DNA of 64,000 bases from Desulfomicrobium macestii (GTDB taxonomy: Bacteria > Desulfobacterota > Desulfovibrionia > Desulfovibrionales > Desulfomicrobiaceae), in NCBI RefSeq assembly GCF_014873765.1, contig NZ_JADBGG010000003.1, positions 176,991 through 240,990 of the forward strand, written 5' to 3'. Positions 46,272-54,541 of the stretch are shown in pieces. How positions within the stretch are numbered: position 1 is the stretch's first letter; each line of letters opens with the position of its first letter. Both the position numbers and the translations under genes were made by a program. A model generated the notes under the pieces. The model was not told the origin of the DNA and did not search any database. It saw only the letters and a program-made list of their open reading frames with translations.

Positions 46272-46824
46272 CGGGTGCCTCCCTTGATGCGCGCTGTCTG
46301 GACTTGTGTCGCGAACATCGTGCCCGGCCGTGCGGCCGTATGTGTTTGCATGTTTGATCCCGGACGGTTGCGCGGCTTTGTGTCCTCTGCCCGGACAATC
46401 CATTTACACTTGATATTACATCGGCGCGCCGTGAACAAGACCACGCAGAATCCGCCAAGCACAAGATAGTTCAGACGCTTCTTCCGGGCATTGGCGGCAA
46501 TGCCCGGTATCGATTCCTTCATAGGCCCCGGATGGATGGTTGAGTGCGACAAGCTGGTAAAAATGTGGCGCCGCTGTCAATGCAAAAATTTCTTTGCATG
46601 AAAGTTGATCGCCGAGCAGAAGGAAAAGATGGGAAAATCATACTATTAAAGTGTGGAATAGTTGCTTCATTGTTATTTATTTCGGACTTATAAAGTCGTA
46701 TTAATTTATTTCATTACATATATAAATGCTTTCTTTGTTCACTCATTTGTATCGTAAATTGGACATATGTTGTTTCACTGGCGTATCCATCTAATATTCG
46801 TATCCGCAGGAGGTGAAAAAAAGC
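46272..46824. other. 553-base intergenic region with AT-rich right half
   Basis: No gene is supported here. The left part (to ~46550) has normal GC content. From about 46555 to 46800 it becomes strikingly AT-rich compared with the surrounding DNA. It contains a possible promoter TTCATT/TATAAA at 46666-46694 directing transcription into the selenium-type operon. An inverted repeat GACTT-ATA-AAGTC (46685-46697) overlaps the -10 box and could be an operator. Confidence 0.6.
46666..46694 (+). promoter_or_regulatory. Possible promoter of the selenium-type operon
   Basis: TTCATT (46666-46671), a 17-base spacer and TATAAA (46689-46694). The -35 box is weak but the -10 box is good. A 5-bp inverted repeat around ATA overlaps the -10. 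Confidence 0.35.
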
Positions 46825-47082
46825 ATGGAGCTGTGCTTTTTTTGTCCCGTCACGCGGTCCGTCTTTCGCTCAGCCCATTGGGATCAGGAGGGTGCATTCA
46901 AGGTGTGCGTCGACAGTGACGGACAAAAGCGTCTGCAGGGACGAGTGCGTGTGGCGTGTCCGCTTTGTGGTGGAATGCATGATTACGCACCGGACGAGCT
47001 GCCTTGCCCGATGCGTTTCGATGGAGATGACTCTGCGTTGGTCTGCAACAAGGAAGGAGGCGATTCATGGCAAGGGAAGTGA
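46825..47082 (+). CDS. Small Cys-rich protein at the head of the selenium-type operon
   Basis: 85 residues from the ATG at 46825 with a near-perfect AGGAGGTG SD. Cys pairs CFFC (residues 4-7), CPLC (near 45) and CP (near 61) suggest a zinc ribbon or redox-active protein. There is no signal peptide. It overlaps yedE by 16 bases, so it is co-translated with it. I do not recognise the family. Confidence 0.7.
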   Translation: MELCFFCPVTRSVFRSAHWDQEGAFKVCVDSDGQKRLQGRVRVACPLCGGMHDYAPDELPCPMRFDGDDSALVCNKEGGDSWQGK

Positions 47083-48155
47083 AAAATGTTTTTGCCACGA
47101 GTTTGGGGATTCTCGCCGTGGGCGCGATTATCGGGGTCGTGGCGGGATTTCTGCAAAAATTTGGCAATCCGGCGAATATGGGCATCTGTGTGGCCTGCTT
47201 CGGGCGTGACATCGCGGGGGCTCTCGGCCTGCACCGGGCCGCCGTGGTCCAGTACATGAGGCCCGAGATCATCGGCTTTGTGCTGGGCTCGTTCGCGGCG
47301 GCGCTGGCTTTCAAGGAGTTCAAGCCCAGCGGCGGATCCGCGCCGATCACGCGTTTTGTGCTGGGCATGATCGCCATGATCGGCGCCCTGGTCTTTCTGG
47401 GCTGTCCGTGGCGCGTCATTCTGCGTCTGGCCGGTGGTGACGGAAATGCGTTGTTCGGTCTGCTCGGTCTGGTCACCGGAGTCTGGATCGGAACGCTGTT
47501 TTTCAAAAGCGGATTCAATCTTGGGCGCACTCAGGTCCAATCCATGTCCACCGGGCTGCTCCTGCCTCTCATGATGCTCGGTTTGCTGGCCCTTCGCCTG
47601 ATTTTTCCGCCTGTGGCGGGAGAAGCCCAGAGCGGGGTGCTCTGGTATTCGCTCAAAGGGCCCGGCGCTGCCTACGCGCCGTTGTTTCTTTCCCTGGGCG
47701 CGGGTCTGGGGATCGGCTTCCTGGCTCAGCGCAGCAGATTTTGCACCATGGGCGCCATTCGAGACGTGCTCCTTTTCAATCAATGGTATCTGATGACTGG
47801 TTTCCTGGCCCTCCTGGTCGCGGCCCTGGTGACCAACGTTCTGCTTGGTCAGTTCAATCCGGGGTTTGAAGGCCAGCCCGTGGCTCACACCATGTGGTTC
47901 TGGAACTTCGCCGGGATGCTCATGGCCGGTCTGGCTTTTGCCCTGGCCGGAGGTTGTCCCGGCCGCCAACTGTTCATGTCCGGAGAAGGGAACAGCGATG
48001 CCGGGATTTTTGTGCTTGGGTCCATTGTGGGCGCGGGCATTGCCCATAATTTCGGTCTGGCCAGCTCTCCTTCGGGCATTGGCCCGCACGGCATGGCAGC
48101 CGTGGTCATCGGTATGGTGGTGCTCGTTTTCATTGGCGTGACAAACCGCAAATAA
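47067..48155 (+). CDS. yedE: YedE/YeeE family transporter, probable selenium transport
   Basis: 362 residues with about nine to ten membrane helices. Conserved YeeE-type Cys motifs are MGICVACFGRDI, FLGCPWRV, RFCTMGAIRD and GGCPGRQL. YeeE proteins import thiosulfate. The YedE branch, next to YedF, is associated with selenium metabolism in anaerobes. Selenium as the substrate is inferred from this linkage and from the known selenoprotein use of Desulfomicrobium. AAGGAGG precedes the ATG. Confidence 0.85.
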   Translation: MAREVKNVFATSLGILAVGAIIGVVAGFLQKFGNPANMGICVACFGRDIAGALGLHRAAVVQYMRPEIIGFVLGSFAAALAFKEFKPSGGSAPITRFVLGMIAMIGALVFLGCPWRVILRLAGGDGNALFGLLGLVTGVWIGTLFFKSGFNLGRTQVQSMSTGLLLPLMMLGLLALRLIFPPVAGEAQSGVLWYSLKGPGAAYAPLFLSLGAGLGIGFLAQRSRFCTMGAIRDVLLFNQWYLMTGFLALLVAALVTNVLLGQFNPGFEGQPVAHTMWFWNFAGMLMAGLAFALAGGCPGRQLFMSGEGNSDAGIFVLGSIVGAGIAHNFGLASSPSGIGPHGMAAVVIGMVVLVFIGVTNRK

Positions 48156-48167
48156 AAGGAGGCAGCG

Positions 48168-48386
48168 ATGAACCAGACAGTGGATGCCAGGGGGCTGTCC
48201 TGCCCCCAACCGGTGCTTATGGCCGTGCAGACCATGCGCAAGGCGGGTTCCGGTGCGTTTGAGGTGTTGGTGGACAACGAGGCGAGCCGGGAGAATGTGG
48301 CCCGGGCGGCCCAGAGCCAGGGTTGGGATGTGACCGTTCACGAGATGGAGAATGGCGAATTCAAGCTGGCCCTGGTCAAGCAATGA
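48168..48386 (+). CDS. yedF: TusA/YedF-like sulfur or selenium carrier
   Basis: 72 residues. It has the TusA-family CPxP motif DARGLSCPQPVLMA, where the Cys would carry persulfide or selenide. Only the TusA half of longer YedF proteins is present; the C-terminal DsrE-like half is missing. AAGGAGG lies upstream. Its stop overlaps the next gene's ATG as ATGA. Confidence 0.88.
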   Translation: MNQTVDARGLSCPQPVLMAVQTMRKAGSGAFEVLVDNEASRENVARAAQSQGWDVTVHEMENGEFKLALVKQ

Positions 48387-48931
48387 GATGGCTGGCCGGG
48401 GTGTTCTCCGGGAAAAAGGCCGCAAGGCGCGGTCTTTCGGAGAGGGGGATGCTCCTGTATCCGAGCACCGGCGAAGTCATTCGGGCCGAGTCGGCGCTGC
48501 GCGAGGCCGGGGTGGAGGCGGTGGTCAAAGGACCGCCGCCGGATCTGCGCCAGGGCTGCGACATGGTCATTGAATTTTGCCTGATGGAGGAAATGCGGGT
48601 GCGGGAGGTGCTGGCCGAGCGCAACCTCCCGCCGCTGCGTGTGGCCGTGGTGCAGGATCATCTTCTTGAGCCGGTCTCTCTTTATCATGTCAAGGCGCTT
48701 GGCGATTTCGTGATGGTCCGGGCGGCCAACATGAAGATAACCGTGGATCGCCGAAACCGCCGCATAGTCAATGTTTCCGGAGGGGGTTGCCCGGATGTGC
48801 CCTTTCTGGCGGAGATGCTCGTCGGCAAAACCCTGGACGAGGCTCCGGAGCCGCGCACCCTGGGGCGCACGCTTTGTGGCTATGCACTGCAACTGGCGTT
48901 CGAGGAGGTGTGCCGGCAATGTCGTGGTTGA
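48383..48931 (+). CDS. DUF3343-containing protein
   Basis: 182 residues from the ATG at 48383, overlapping the yedF stop. Residues ~20-95 match DUF3343 (LLYPSTGEVIRAESALREAGVEA), a small domain that often travels with selenium genes. The C-terminal ~80 residues (VSGGGCPDVPFLAEMLVGKTL; GRTLCGYALQLAFEEVCRQC) are an additional conserved-looking part with four Cys, which could bind a metal or cofactor. Function unknown. Confidence 0.75.
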   Translation: MRWLAGVFSGKKAARRGLSERGMLLYPSTGEVIRAESALREAGVEAVVKGPPPDLRQGCDMVIEFCLMEEMRVREVLAERNLPPLRVAVVQDHLLEPVSLYHVKALGDFVMVRAANMKITVDRRNRRIVNVSGGGCPDVPFLAEMLVGKTLDEAPEPRTLGRTLCGYALQLAFEEVCRQCRG

Positions 48932-49788
48932 TTGTGGGCACTGTGCCTGACGCCGATTACGGGCTGACCTGGGGAAGCTTTGTCTTGCGCGGGAGGGAAA
49001 TGCTGGTCGGGAACCGTCCGCTAAGCGTGGCGCGCGGCACGCCCGCGCTCATGGCCACGGCGGCATTGGCCGCGCGGACTCTCGGCATCGAGACCCCGCA
49101 AGCCCTCATCGTGGGGGACACCGGCACGGGCGAAGGCAGCGCCAGGCTCTACGCGCGGCTGGTGGAAGGTCTGGGCCGTTGCGGATACGCAGGGCTGACT
49201 TTTCATTATCTGATGCCCGATGTGGAGTGGCACAACAAGATCCTGTGGGGTCTTGAAGGTCTGGCCCACACGCCCATGCTGGTCGCCGATGCAGGGTTCA
49301 TGTATGCGGCCAAGATGAGCGGTTTCGCGGCCCATTACGATCTTTTTACCCCCGATGCGGGGGAAATGGCCTTTTTGGCCGACGATACCGCGCCCCATCC
49401 CTTCTACACGAGGGGCTTTTTTCTGCAGGAAGAGGAGCGCGTGCCGGACCTGATCAAGGCCGCGCATGACGGGAAAAATTCGGCGCGTCATCTGCTGGTC
49501 AAGGGGCGTGTGGACCATGTGGCGGCAGCCGGAAAAATTCTTTCCGAGGTCAGGTCTCCCGATGTTCCAGCCATGGAGCCCATCGGAGGAACCGGCGACA
49601 CCCTGACCGGCCTGGTCACGGCGCTTCTGGCGGCGGGCAAGCCCGTACCCGAAGCCTGCCGGATCGCGGCGCTGGCGAATCGGCTCATGGGCAGTTTGGC
49701 CGCCCCCGATCCATCGTTCGGCGTGGCCGATCTGCTCCAGTTTTTGCCACAGGCGCTTGAGCGGGCGCTGACCCTGGAGGGTCGCTGA
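48919..49788 (+). CDS. NAD(P)H-hydrate dehydratase/ribokinase-like sugar kinase family protein
   Basis: 289 residues from the ATG at 48919 with GAGGAGGTG upstream, overlapping the previous gene by 13 bases. The C-terminal GGTGDTLTGLVTALL is the ATP/phosphate-binding motif of ADP-dependent NAD(P)H-hydrate dehydratase and related kinases. LVADAGFMYAAK and FTPDAGEMAFLAD also fit. Its place in a yedE-yedF operon suggests it acts on a different, selenium-related small molecule. The exact reaction is unknown. Confidence 0.78.
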   Translation: MSWLIVGTVPDADYGLTWGSFVLRGREMLVGNRPLSVARGTPALMATAALAARTLGIETPQALIVGDTGTGEGSARLYARLVEGLGRCGYAGLTFHYLMPDVEWHNKILWGLEGLAHTPMLVADAGFMYAAKMSGFAAHYDLFTPDAGEMAFLADDTAPHPFYTRGFFLQEEERVPDLIKAAHDGKNSARHLLVKGRVDHVAAAGKILSEVRSPDVPAMEPIGGTGDTLTGLVTALLAAGKPVPEACRIAALANRLMGSLAAPDPSFGVADLLQFLPQALERALTLEGR

Positions 49789-49849
49789 ATTCTTCATGAC
49801 ACGCACGCGGATTCGCTCGTGCAGAAAGCCAGGAGCGTCGGCGAAAATA

Positions 49850-49887
49850 CAAAAAACGGGTGGCGACAGTTATGCCGCAACCCGTTG
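49850..49887 (-). terminator. Terminator of the solute-binding protein gene
   Basis: AACGGGT (49855-49861) pairs with ACCCGTT (49880-49886). On the minus strand the stem is followed by TTTTTTGTATTTT, 84 bases after the stop at 49971. Confidence 0.65.
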
Positions 49888-49970
49888 GTTCGTTTGAAGG
49901 GAAGTCGTTTTCAGTGTGCTGATGACACGTGGTGGAAATTTTGCGCGTTGAGCCGGAGGTGAGGACCTGA

Positions 49971-50726
49971 CTATTGTCCGGCCGGGAGCATGCCGATTTC
50001 GGTGACAATGGCCTGGTCGATCCTGCGGATGAGGTCCGGGTCCACGGCTTTGGAATATATGATGTAACGAAGATTGCCCTGCGGGATGTCGTTCATCGCG
50101 CGCAGCATGAATTTGTCCCTGTGCGTCTGGGCCGCCTGCAGCAGGACATCGACTTCCTCGGGCGGTATCAGCATGAAATCGAAGCGTCTGGATTCAAGCA
50201 TCTTGAGCAATCGCACCGTATCCGTTGTGACCTGCACCGTCCTGTGTTCGTATTTGGCCAGCATCCCGTCGAGTTGGGGGCCTTCCGATAGCCCCTGCAC
50301 CCTGCCGAAAAAGAATTTCCCGCTTTGCAGCAGTCCTTCGAGGCTGTCGTACGGGCGGAATTTTTGTTCGTTCTCCCGCAGCAGGAACACTTCCGCAGGC
50401 CGGTTCACATAAATGGGCAGGGAAAAGCGGGCGAACTGTTCGCGTTCCGGGGTTTTGAACCAGCCCAGCGAGGCCGCCGGATGATCGCTTTTTATTTCGT
50501 GCAGGATTCGTTTGGCGGGAACGAAGAAAAATTTGGCTTCAATCTGGGCCGAAGCCAGAATTTTACGGGCAAGATCAACAATGATTCCCGACGCCTCGCC
50601 ATTTTCAAGCTGGTGGTAATAGGGCGGATATTCGAAGTAGTAGATGTCGAGGGTCTCGGCGATGCCGCTTTGGGGCGGCATGCACATGAGCAGGAAAACG
50701 AGGCACATCAGCGTTTTCTTTAGCAT
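49971..50726 (-). CDS. Periplasmic solute-binding protein, family 3-like
   Basis: 251 residues from the ATG at 50726 with AAGGAGG upstream. A Sec signal peptide covers about residues 1-24 (LMCLVFLLMCMPPQSGIA). The mature part begins ETLDIYYFEYPPYYHQLENGEASGIIVDL, typical of the SBP_bac_3 fold. No ABC permease or ATPase is adjacent, and no sensor domain is attached, so it could serve as an orphan sensor or binding protein. The ligand is unknown. The gene is monocistronic with a terminator. Confidence 0.85.
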   Translation of the reverse strand: MLKKTLMCLVFLLMCMPPQSGIAETLDIYYFEYPPYYHQLENGEASGIIVDLARKILASAQIEAKFFFVPAKRILHEIKSDHPAASLGWFKTPEREQFARFSLPIYVNRPAEVFLLRENEQKFRPYDSLEGLLQSGKFFFGRVQGLSEGPQLDGMLAKYEHRTVQVTTDTVRLLKMLESRRFDFMLIPPEEVDVLLQAAQTHRDKFMLRAMNDIPQGNLRYIIYSKAVDPDLIRRIDQAIVTEIGMLPAGQ

Positions 50727-51093
50727 GGGCCCTCCTTGGAAATGAAGAGTGCAGTGGTCGCTTCCGAGGTGTGTGTCATTTCCATGGGGATCGTCATACG
50801 TACAGACTGGCTCGGTCGGCAACCATTAGTTCTGCAGGATCAGACCTTGAATGTGTCAAATCGATATTCTGAATACTTCAGGAACGTGCAGCTCTGGGTC
50901 TCATGATCGCTGGTTTCTGCTGGTCTGATTCCAAGATTCCGGCACATGATTTTTCTGGGCGGATTGAGGGCAAGGGGCTCGGTTCGACAAGGACGAGAAG
51001 TTGTGTGCGGGAAGGTCTGTCCATGCTGGTGGGCGAGATCGATTTTATATCAGCCATCCGTTCGTTTCAGTTGGCCGGACAGGGTGGGCGTTT
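50727..51093. other. 367-base intergenic region
   Basis: It lies between the TonB-like gene's 3' end and the solute-binding protein gene's start. It should hold the promoter of the latter and the end of the large minus-strand operon. I found no clear terminator or strong promoter. A 76-codon frame on the plus strand (50903-51133) lacks an SD and overlaps the TonB-like gene, so I do not call it. Confidence 0.5.
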
Positions 51094-51621
51094 TTATAAC
51101 GAGTGCTGGTATTTGACGGTTACGGAGAGTTGAAGGGGGGCGTTGCCGATGATTTTCGGGCGCTTTACCACCCCGCTGGCCGCGAGGATGCCGAGTTGGG
51201 CCGTGCGGTCCAGCAGGGCCTCGCCCGAGGTGCGGACCAAGCGTATGTCGTTAAAGGAACCATCCGGAGCGATAGTGACGACGTAGCGCGCGTTGCCGAT
51301 CAGGTTTTCCAGGCCCTGACGGCGTGGTTGGAATTTGCGTTGTTCGATGGCCTCGCGCACGCAGGCGACGTATTGGCGGAGAGCCTGTCTGCGTTTGTCC
51401 GGGTTGTTTTTTTCTTCGTTGTCATGGCCCGCGGCCTGCTCAACCGTATGGCCCAGGCCCAGGGGAGCGACGCTGGAGAGCGCGGCAACGTCGAAGTCCG
51501 CAGGCACAAGAATCTGATTTGCATCCCGGAGCGAGGCAGAAGGACCGCTCATGTGGATCAGCAGGAAGTGTGCGAACAGAGAGAACGCTATACATGCGGT
51601 CAGCACTGGTTTGCGTGTCAC
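51094..51621 (-). CDS. TonB-like energy transducer
   Basis: 175 residues. A single N-terminal membrane helix (about residues 8-25) precedes a short Asp/Glu/Asn-rich linker and a C-terminal TonB-type domain (YVVTIAPDGSFNDIRLVRTSGEALLD). There is no Pro-rich spacer, so it may span less of the periplasm than classic TonB. Its start overlaps the ExbD stop by 4 bases. It is the last gene of the cluster. No TonB-dependent outer-membrane receptor is present in the window. Confidence 0.82.
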   Translation of the reverse strand: MTRKPVLTACIAFSLFAHFLLIHMSGPSASLRDANQILVPADFDVAALSSVAPLGLGHTVEQAAGHDNEEKNNPDKRRQALRQYVACVREAIEQRKFQPRRQGLENLIGNARYVVTIAPDGSFNDIRLVRTSGEALLDRTAQLGILAASGVVKRPKIIGNAPLQLSVTVKYQHSL

Positions 51622-52058
51622 CGCATGTCTCCGTCCAAGCCGGGTGGGGATGTGTTGACGCGCGTGCCGACGATCAGGTTGTTGAATCCGTGCTTGCGCA
51701 CCATGTCCACTATCTCCACAAAAGGGGCCACTTCAGCATCGGGCGAGGCCTTGAGCAGGATTCGACCGGGTTGGCTGGCTGGAGCCAAGACCGCCGCGCG
51801 GTCCAGAATGAAAGAGAGGTCGCGCATCGTAGCCGGGGTACCGTCGCAGGACAGGGACCCGTCCGACTTGAGTTCGATTTCCAGCGACTTGCCTGAGACC
51901 GGATGCGCCGTCTCTGCATCCGGCAACTCCATGTCCATGCCTCTGGCCGTGAATACCGCTGAAATTACGAAGAAAATTAAAAGAATGAATACTACGTCCA
52001 GAAGGGGAGTGATGTCAGGGGCGGCTGGCTGCCGGCAGCTGTGTTTGAACGAGATCAC
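51618..52058 (-). CDS. ExbD/TolR-like protein
   Basis: 146 residues. One membrane helix carries the proton-pathway Asp in PDITPLLDVVFILLIFF (about residues 14-35). A periplasmic domain with the ILLKASPDAEVAPFVEIVDMVR segment follows. With ExbB it forms the proton-driven motor for TonB. The genes for ExbB, ExbD and TonB overlap by 4 bases each. Confidence 0.9.
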   Translation of the reverse strand: MISFKHSCRQPAAPDITPLLDVVFILLIFFVISAVFTARGMDMELPDAETAHPVSGKSLEIELKSDGSLSCDGTPATMRDLSFILDRAAVLAPASQPGRILLKASPDAEVAPFVEIVDMVRKHGFNNLIVGTRVNTSPPGLDGDMR

Positions 52059-52657
52059 GGCTCATCCGCCGCGGGGATCTGGTCCAGGATCAGGGCAGCC
52101 GTTTGTTGCATGGCGAAGGCTGTTTTTTCATGCTGGCGGAGGAGCCAGCGGTGGGCCAGGAGCGAGGGGATGGCGATACCCAGTCCTGCGCCCGTAGTCA
52201 GCAGCGCCTGCCAGATGCCGCCAGCCAGCATGGTGATGTCCACGTTACCGGAGTTCGCCAGCCTGGAAAACGCAGAGATCATACCCATGACCGTGCCGAG
52301 CAGACCCATGAGGGGGGCCGTTGTGGCGGTTGTGGCAAGGAAATCCAAGCGGCGGTTCAGTTCGAACAGGATTTCCTCCCCGGCGACCAGGGCGCGTTCC
52401 TCGCGTTGCCGAGGCGTGCCTTTTGTGAGCAGAGCGGCGAAGAATTTGGTGAAAAACGGAGTGTTGTTTTCCACCAGTTCAAGCGCGCTGTTTTTTTTGT
52501 CATGGAGGAGCATATCCAGAATGGCCGCGAGCATGTCGCGGCTCGGGAATCGTGTCGTGGTGAATATCACGAAGCGTTCTGCCATGACTGCGAGAGCTGC
52601 CACGGATATGGCGAGAAGCGGCCAGATCATTGGGCCGCCCTGCTGGAACAGGTTCAT
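52055..52657 (-). CDS. ExbB/TolQ-like proton channel protein
   Basis: 200 residues with three membrane helices, near residues 12-30, 93-125 and 135-165. The MotA/TolQ/ExbB signature ATTATTAPLMGLLGTVMGMISAF is followed by the third helix GGIWQALLTTGAGLGIAIPSLL. Its ATG overlaps the CobW-like gene's stop by 4 bases, tying the motor to that GTPase. Confidence 0.9.
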   Translation of the reverse strand: MNLFQQGGPMIWPLLAISVAALAVMAERFVIFTTTRFPSRDMLAAILDMLLHDKKNSALELVENNTPFFTKFFAALLTKGTPRQREERALVAGEEILFELNRRLDFLATTATTAPLMGLLGTVMGMISAFSRLANSGNVDITMLAGGIWQALLTTGAGLGIAIPSLLAHRWLLRQHEKTAFAMQQTAALILDQIPAADEP

Positions 52658-54474
52658 GTGTGCGCCTCCTGAAGTGCCGCGAGCGGGGAGAGATTCATGT
52701 TTTTGCCGATGGCGACCAGGAAGGATTGGTCCTCGAACTTTCTGCCAAGACTAGACAGTTCATGCCTTCCCGCAACGTATTGCACGACTTGGGCATGGTC
52801 GTGTCCGGTCAGCGATACGATCCCCTTGAGTCGAAAAACGTCCGAGGGGAGGAGGTCAAGGGTCCGGATCAGGGCTTCCCTGTCCAAGGGTGCGTCAAAG
52901 GTAAAGCGTCTGGAGGTGAATCCTTCCATCGCATGGATATGTCGAGGGCAGGACGCGGACATGGACAGGAGCCTGGGCGCGTCCTGCTCGAACGGATCGG
53001 CATCGTACAGGGTCGCTGGATTAATGGCCGCGTATTCAGTTTCGGCTATGTGCGCGCGGGAATTCAGGGTGCGGAGGCGATGGAAAAGAGAGGCTCGCTC
53101 CTGGTCGCTCACCAAGTCGCACTTGTTCATCAAGATAATGTCCGCAGCCTTGACCTGGTTCATGGCGATATCGCTTGTATCCAGTAGTTGCTGGGCGTTG
53201 ACCGCATCAACCAGTGTCGTGACCGAGTCCAGGCGTGCCAGGGAGCGAAGCGTGTCGAGTTCCTTGAGAATGTTGAAGGGGTTGGCCAGACCTGTACTTT
53301 CCAAGACAATGACTTTGGGATTGAACCGCGTCTTGAGTTGCTCGATGCCCTTGGACAGGTTCCCGGCCAGAGTGCAGCACACGCAGCCTTCGTCAATTTC
53401 TACGATGGAATCGTCTCCTTCCAGAAGTTTGCCGTCCACTCCGGTTTGTCCGACTTCGTTTTGGATGATGGCCACGATTTCATCGCGGGACGCGTGGTAT
53501 TCAAGCAATTGGTTCAGGAAGGTGGTCTTGCCCGCTCCCAGGAAGCCGCTCAGTACGATGAGTCTGGGGCGGGTGTCGAAAGCGTAGGCGTATTCCGCAT
53601 CTGAACCCAAGGTTGTCAGGTCGTGAGTTTTCCAGAGCAGGGCCGAAGCAATGATCTGTGGCATGGCATCGACCTGGTCGGGGGTGAGCGCATCTTTTTT
53701 GAGCAGGTTGTACGCAAGGCGACGTGCCGAGTCGTCTTCTCCCCAGACGAGAGTGTCGGTGATGACCGTGTTTGTTTTGTCAAAATGAATACGCTCGCCA
53801 TTGCGGGTGTAACCAGGGATCATGCTCGGCTGTTTCTCACGGGCATAGCGTGCCGGGCTGGAAGCAAGACTGTTGGATATCGCCGCGCCAATGACCAGGA
53901 AAACGTCCGTGGTGATATCGTGGGCCGGGAAATCCTCTTCGGGTGCACCCCGGGCGATGACCCACTCTCCGGACTCCGTGGTGACGCCGTCCTTGGCGAT
54001 GCAGATTTTCCGGTCAAGGGCTTGGGCTTGGATGGCAAGAGCGGTTTCGTTACGGAGAAGATGGATGCTGACCGCCCCGATTCGAAACGGCACGGCCCGC
54101 TCCAGCGAGGTCGAGAAGGTGCGGACGCGCGCTATGTAGTCCGCCTGGGTTGCGGCCAGGTTCGCGGCCAGGGACATGTGTTCGAGAAGCGGTTCGTCCT
54201 CCGCCGGGAAATAGTACAGGCCAATTTTGGCGTTTCGGGATAATTCGTCCACCCCGGTTGCTTCGGCCAGTAGCCCATACACGCCGGGACGGCAGCGGAG
54301 TTTCATGGTCCAGGCGACAGTACCCCTGGGGCAGACGGCCATGCCTTTCCAGCCGACGAGCCGTTTGAATTCATTGTGTCGGCAAGCTGCAAGCAGACTG
54401 TTCAAGAGCAGGACGGGCGTGTCCACGGGCTGGCCTTTGGGGCGTAAGGAGGGGAGAATGGATGATAGATTCAT
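52654..54474 (-). CDS. CobW/COG0523-type GTPase with large unknown N-terminal domain
   Basis: 606 residues. The C-terminal half (from about residue 303) is a G3E/COG0523 GTPase: Walker A SGFLGAGKTT near residue 312, the metal motif GCVCC near residue 364, LESTGLANP, and NKCDL for guanine specificity. A CobW C-terminal domain follows. COG0523 proteins are metal chaperones that deliver Zn, Co, Ni or Fe. The N-terminal ~300 residues match no family I know. They contain a region RNGERIHFDKTNTVITDTLVWGEDD and no signal peptide. Coupling to ExbB-ExbD-TonB suggests a metal uptake role. Confidence 0.85.
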   Translation of the reverse strand: MNLSSILPSLRPKGQPVDTPVLLLNSLLAACRHNEFKRLVGWKGMAVCPRGTVAWTMKLRCRPGVYGLLAEATGVDELSRNAKIGLYYFPAEDEPLLEHMSLAANLAATQADYIARVRTFSTSLERAVPFRIGAVSIHLLRNETALAIQAQALDRKICIAKDGVTTESGEWVIARGAPEEDFPAHDITTDVFLVIGAAISNSLASSPARYAREKQPSMIPGYTRNGERIHFDKTNTVITDTLVWGEDDSARRLAYNLLKKDALTPDQVDAMPQIIASALLWKTHDLTTLGSDAEYAYAFDTRPRLIVLSGFLGAGKTTFLNQLLEYHASRDEIVAIIQNEVGQTGVDGKLLEGDDSIVEIDEGCVCCTLAGNLSKGIEQLKTRFNPKVIVLESTGLANPFNILKELDTLRSLARLDSVTTLVDAVNAQQLLDTSDIAMNQVKAADIILMNKCDLVSDQERASLFHRLRTLNSRAHIAETEYAAINPATLYDADPFEQDAPRLLSMSASCPRHIHAMEGFTSRRFTFDAPLDREALIRTLDLLPSDVFRLKGIVSLTGHDHAQVVQYVAGRHELSSLGRKFEDQSFLVAIGKNMNLSPLAALQEAHT

Positions 54475-54493
54475 GTCCGAAGATTTGTGATGC

Positions 54494-54519
54494 GCGCCCG
54501 GCCCCGAAGGGCCGGGCGC
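54494..54519 (-). other. Strong intercistronic hairpin without T-run
   Basis: A perfect 11-bp stem, GCGCCCGGCCC/GGGCCGGGCGC, has a CGAA tetraloop between the MBL-fold gene and the CobW-like gene. No T-run follows on the minus strand, so it probably sets mRNA stability or differential expression within the operon. Confidence 0.6.
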
Positions 54520-54541
54520 ATGTGTGCATGGCGGTGTGGTG

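Noticed and set aside
46259..46552. 97-codon minus-strand frame upstream of the DUF190-CBS gene
   Set aside because: It overlaps the DUF190 start region, has no SD and its hydrophobic stretch is short; it probably is leader sequence.
50903..51133. 76-codon plus-strand frame in the gap after the TonB-like gene
   Set aside because: No SD, no recognisable motif, and it overlaps the 3' end of the TonB-like gene.
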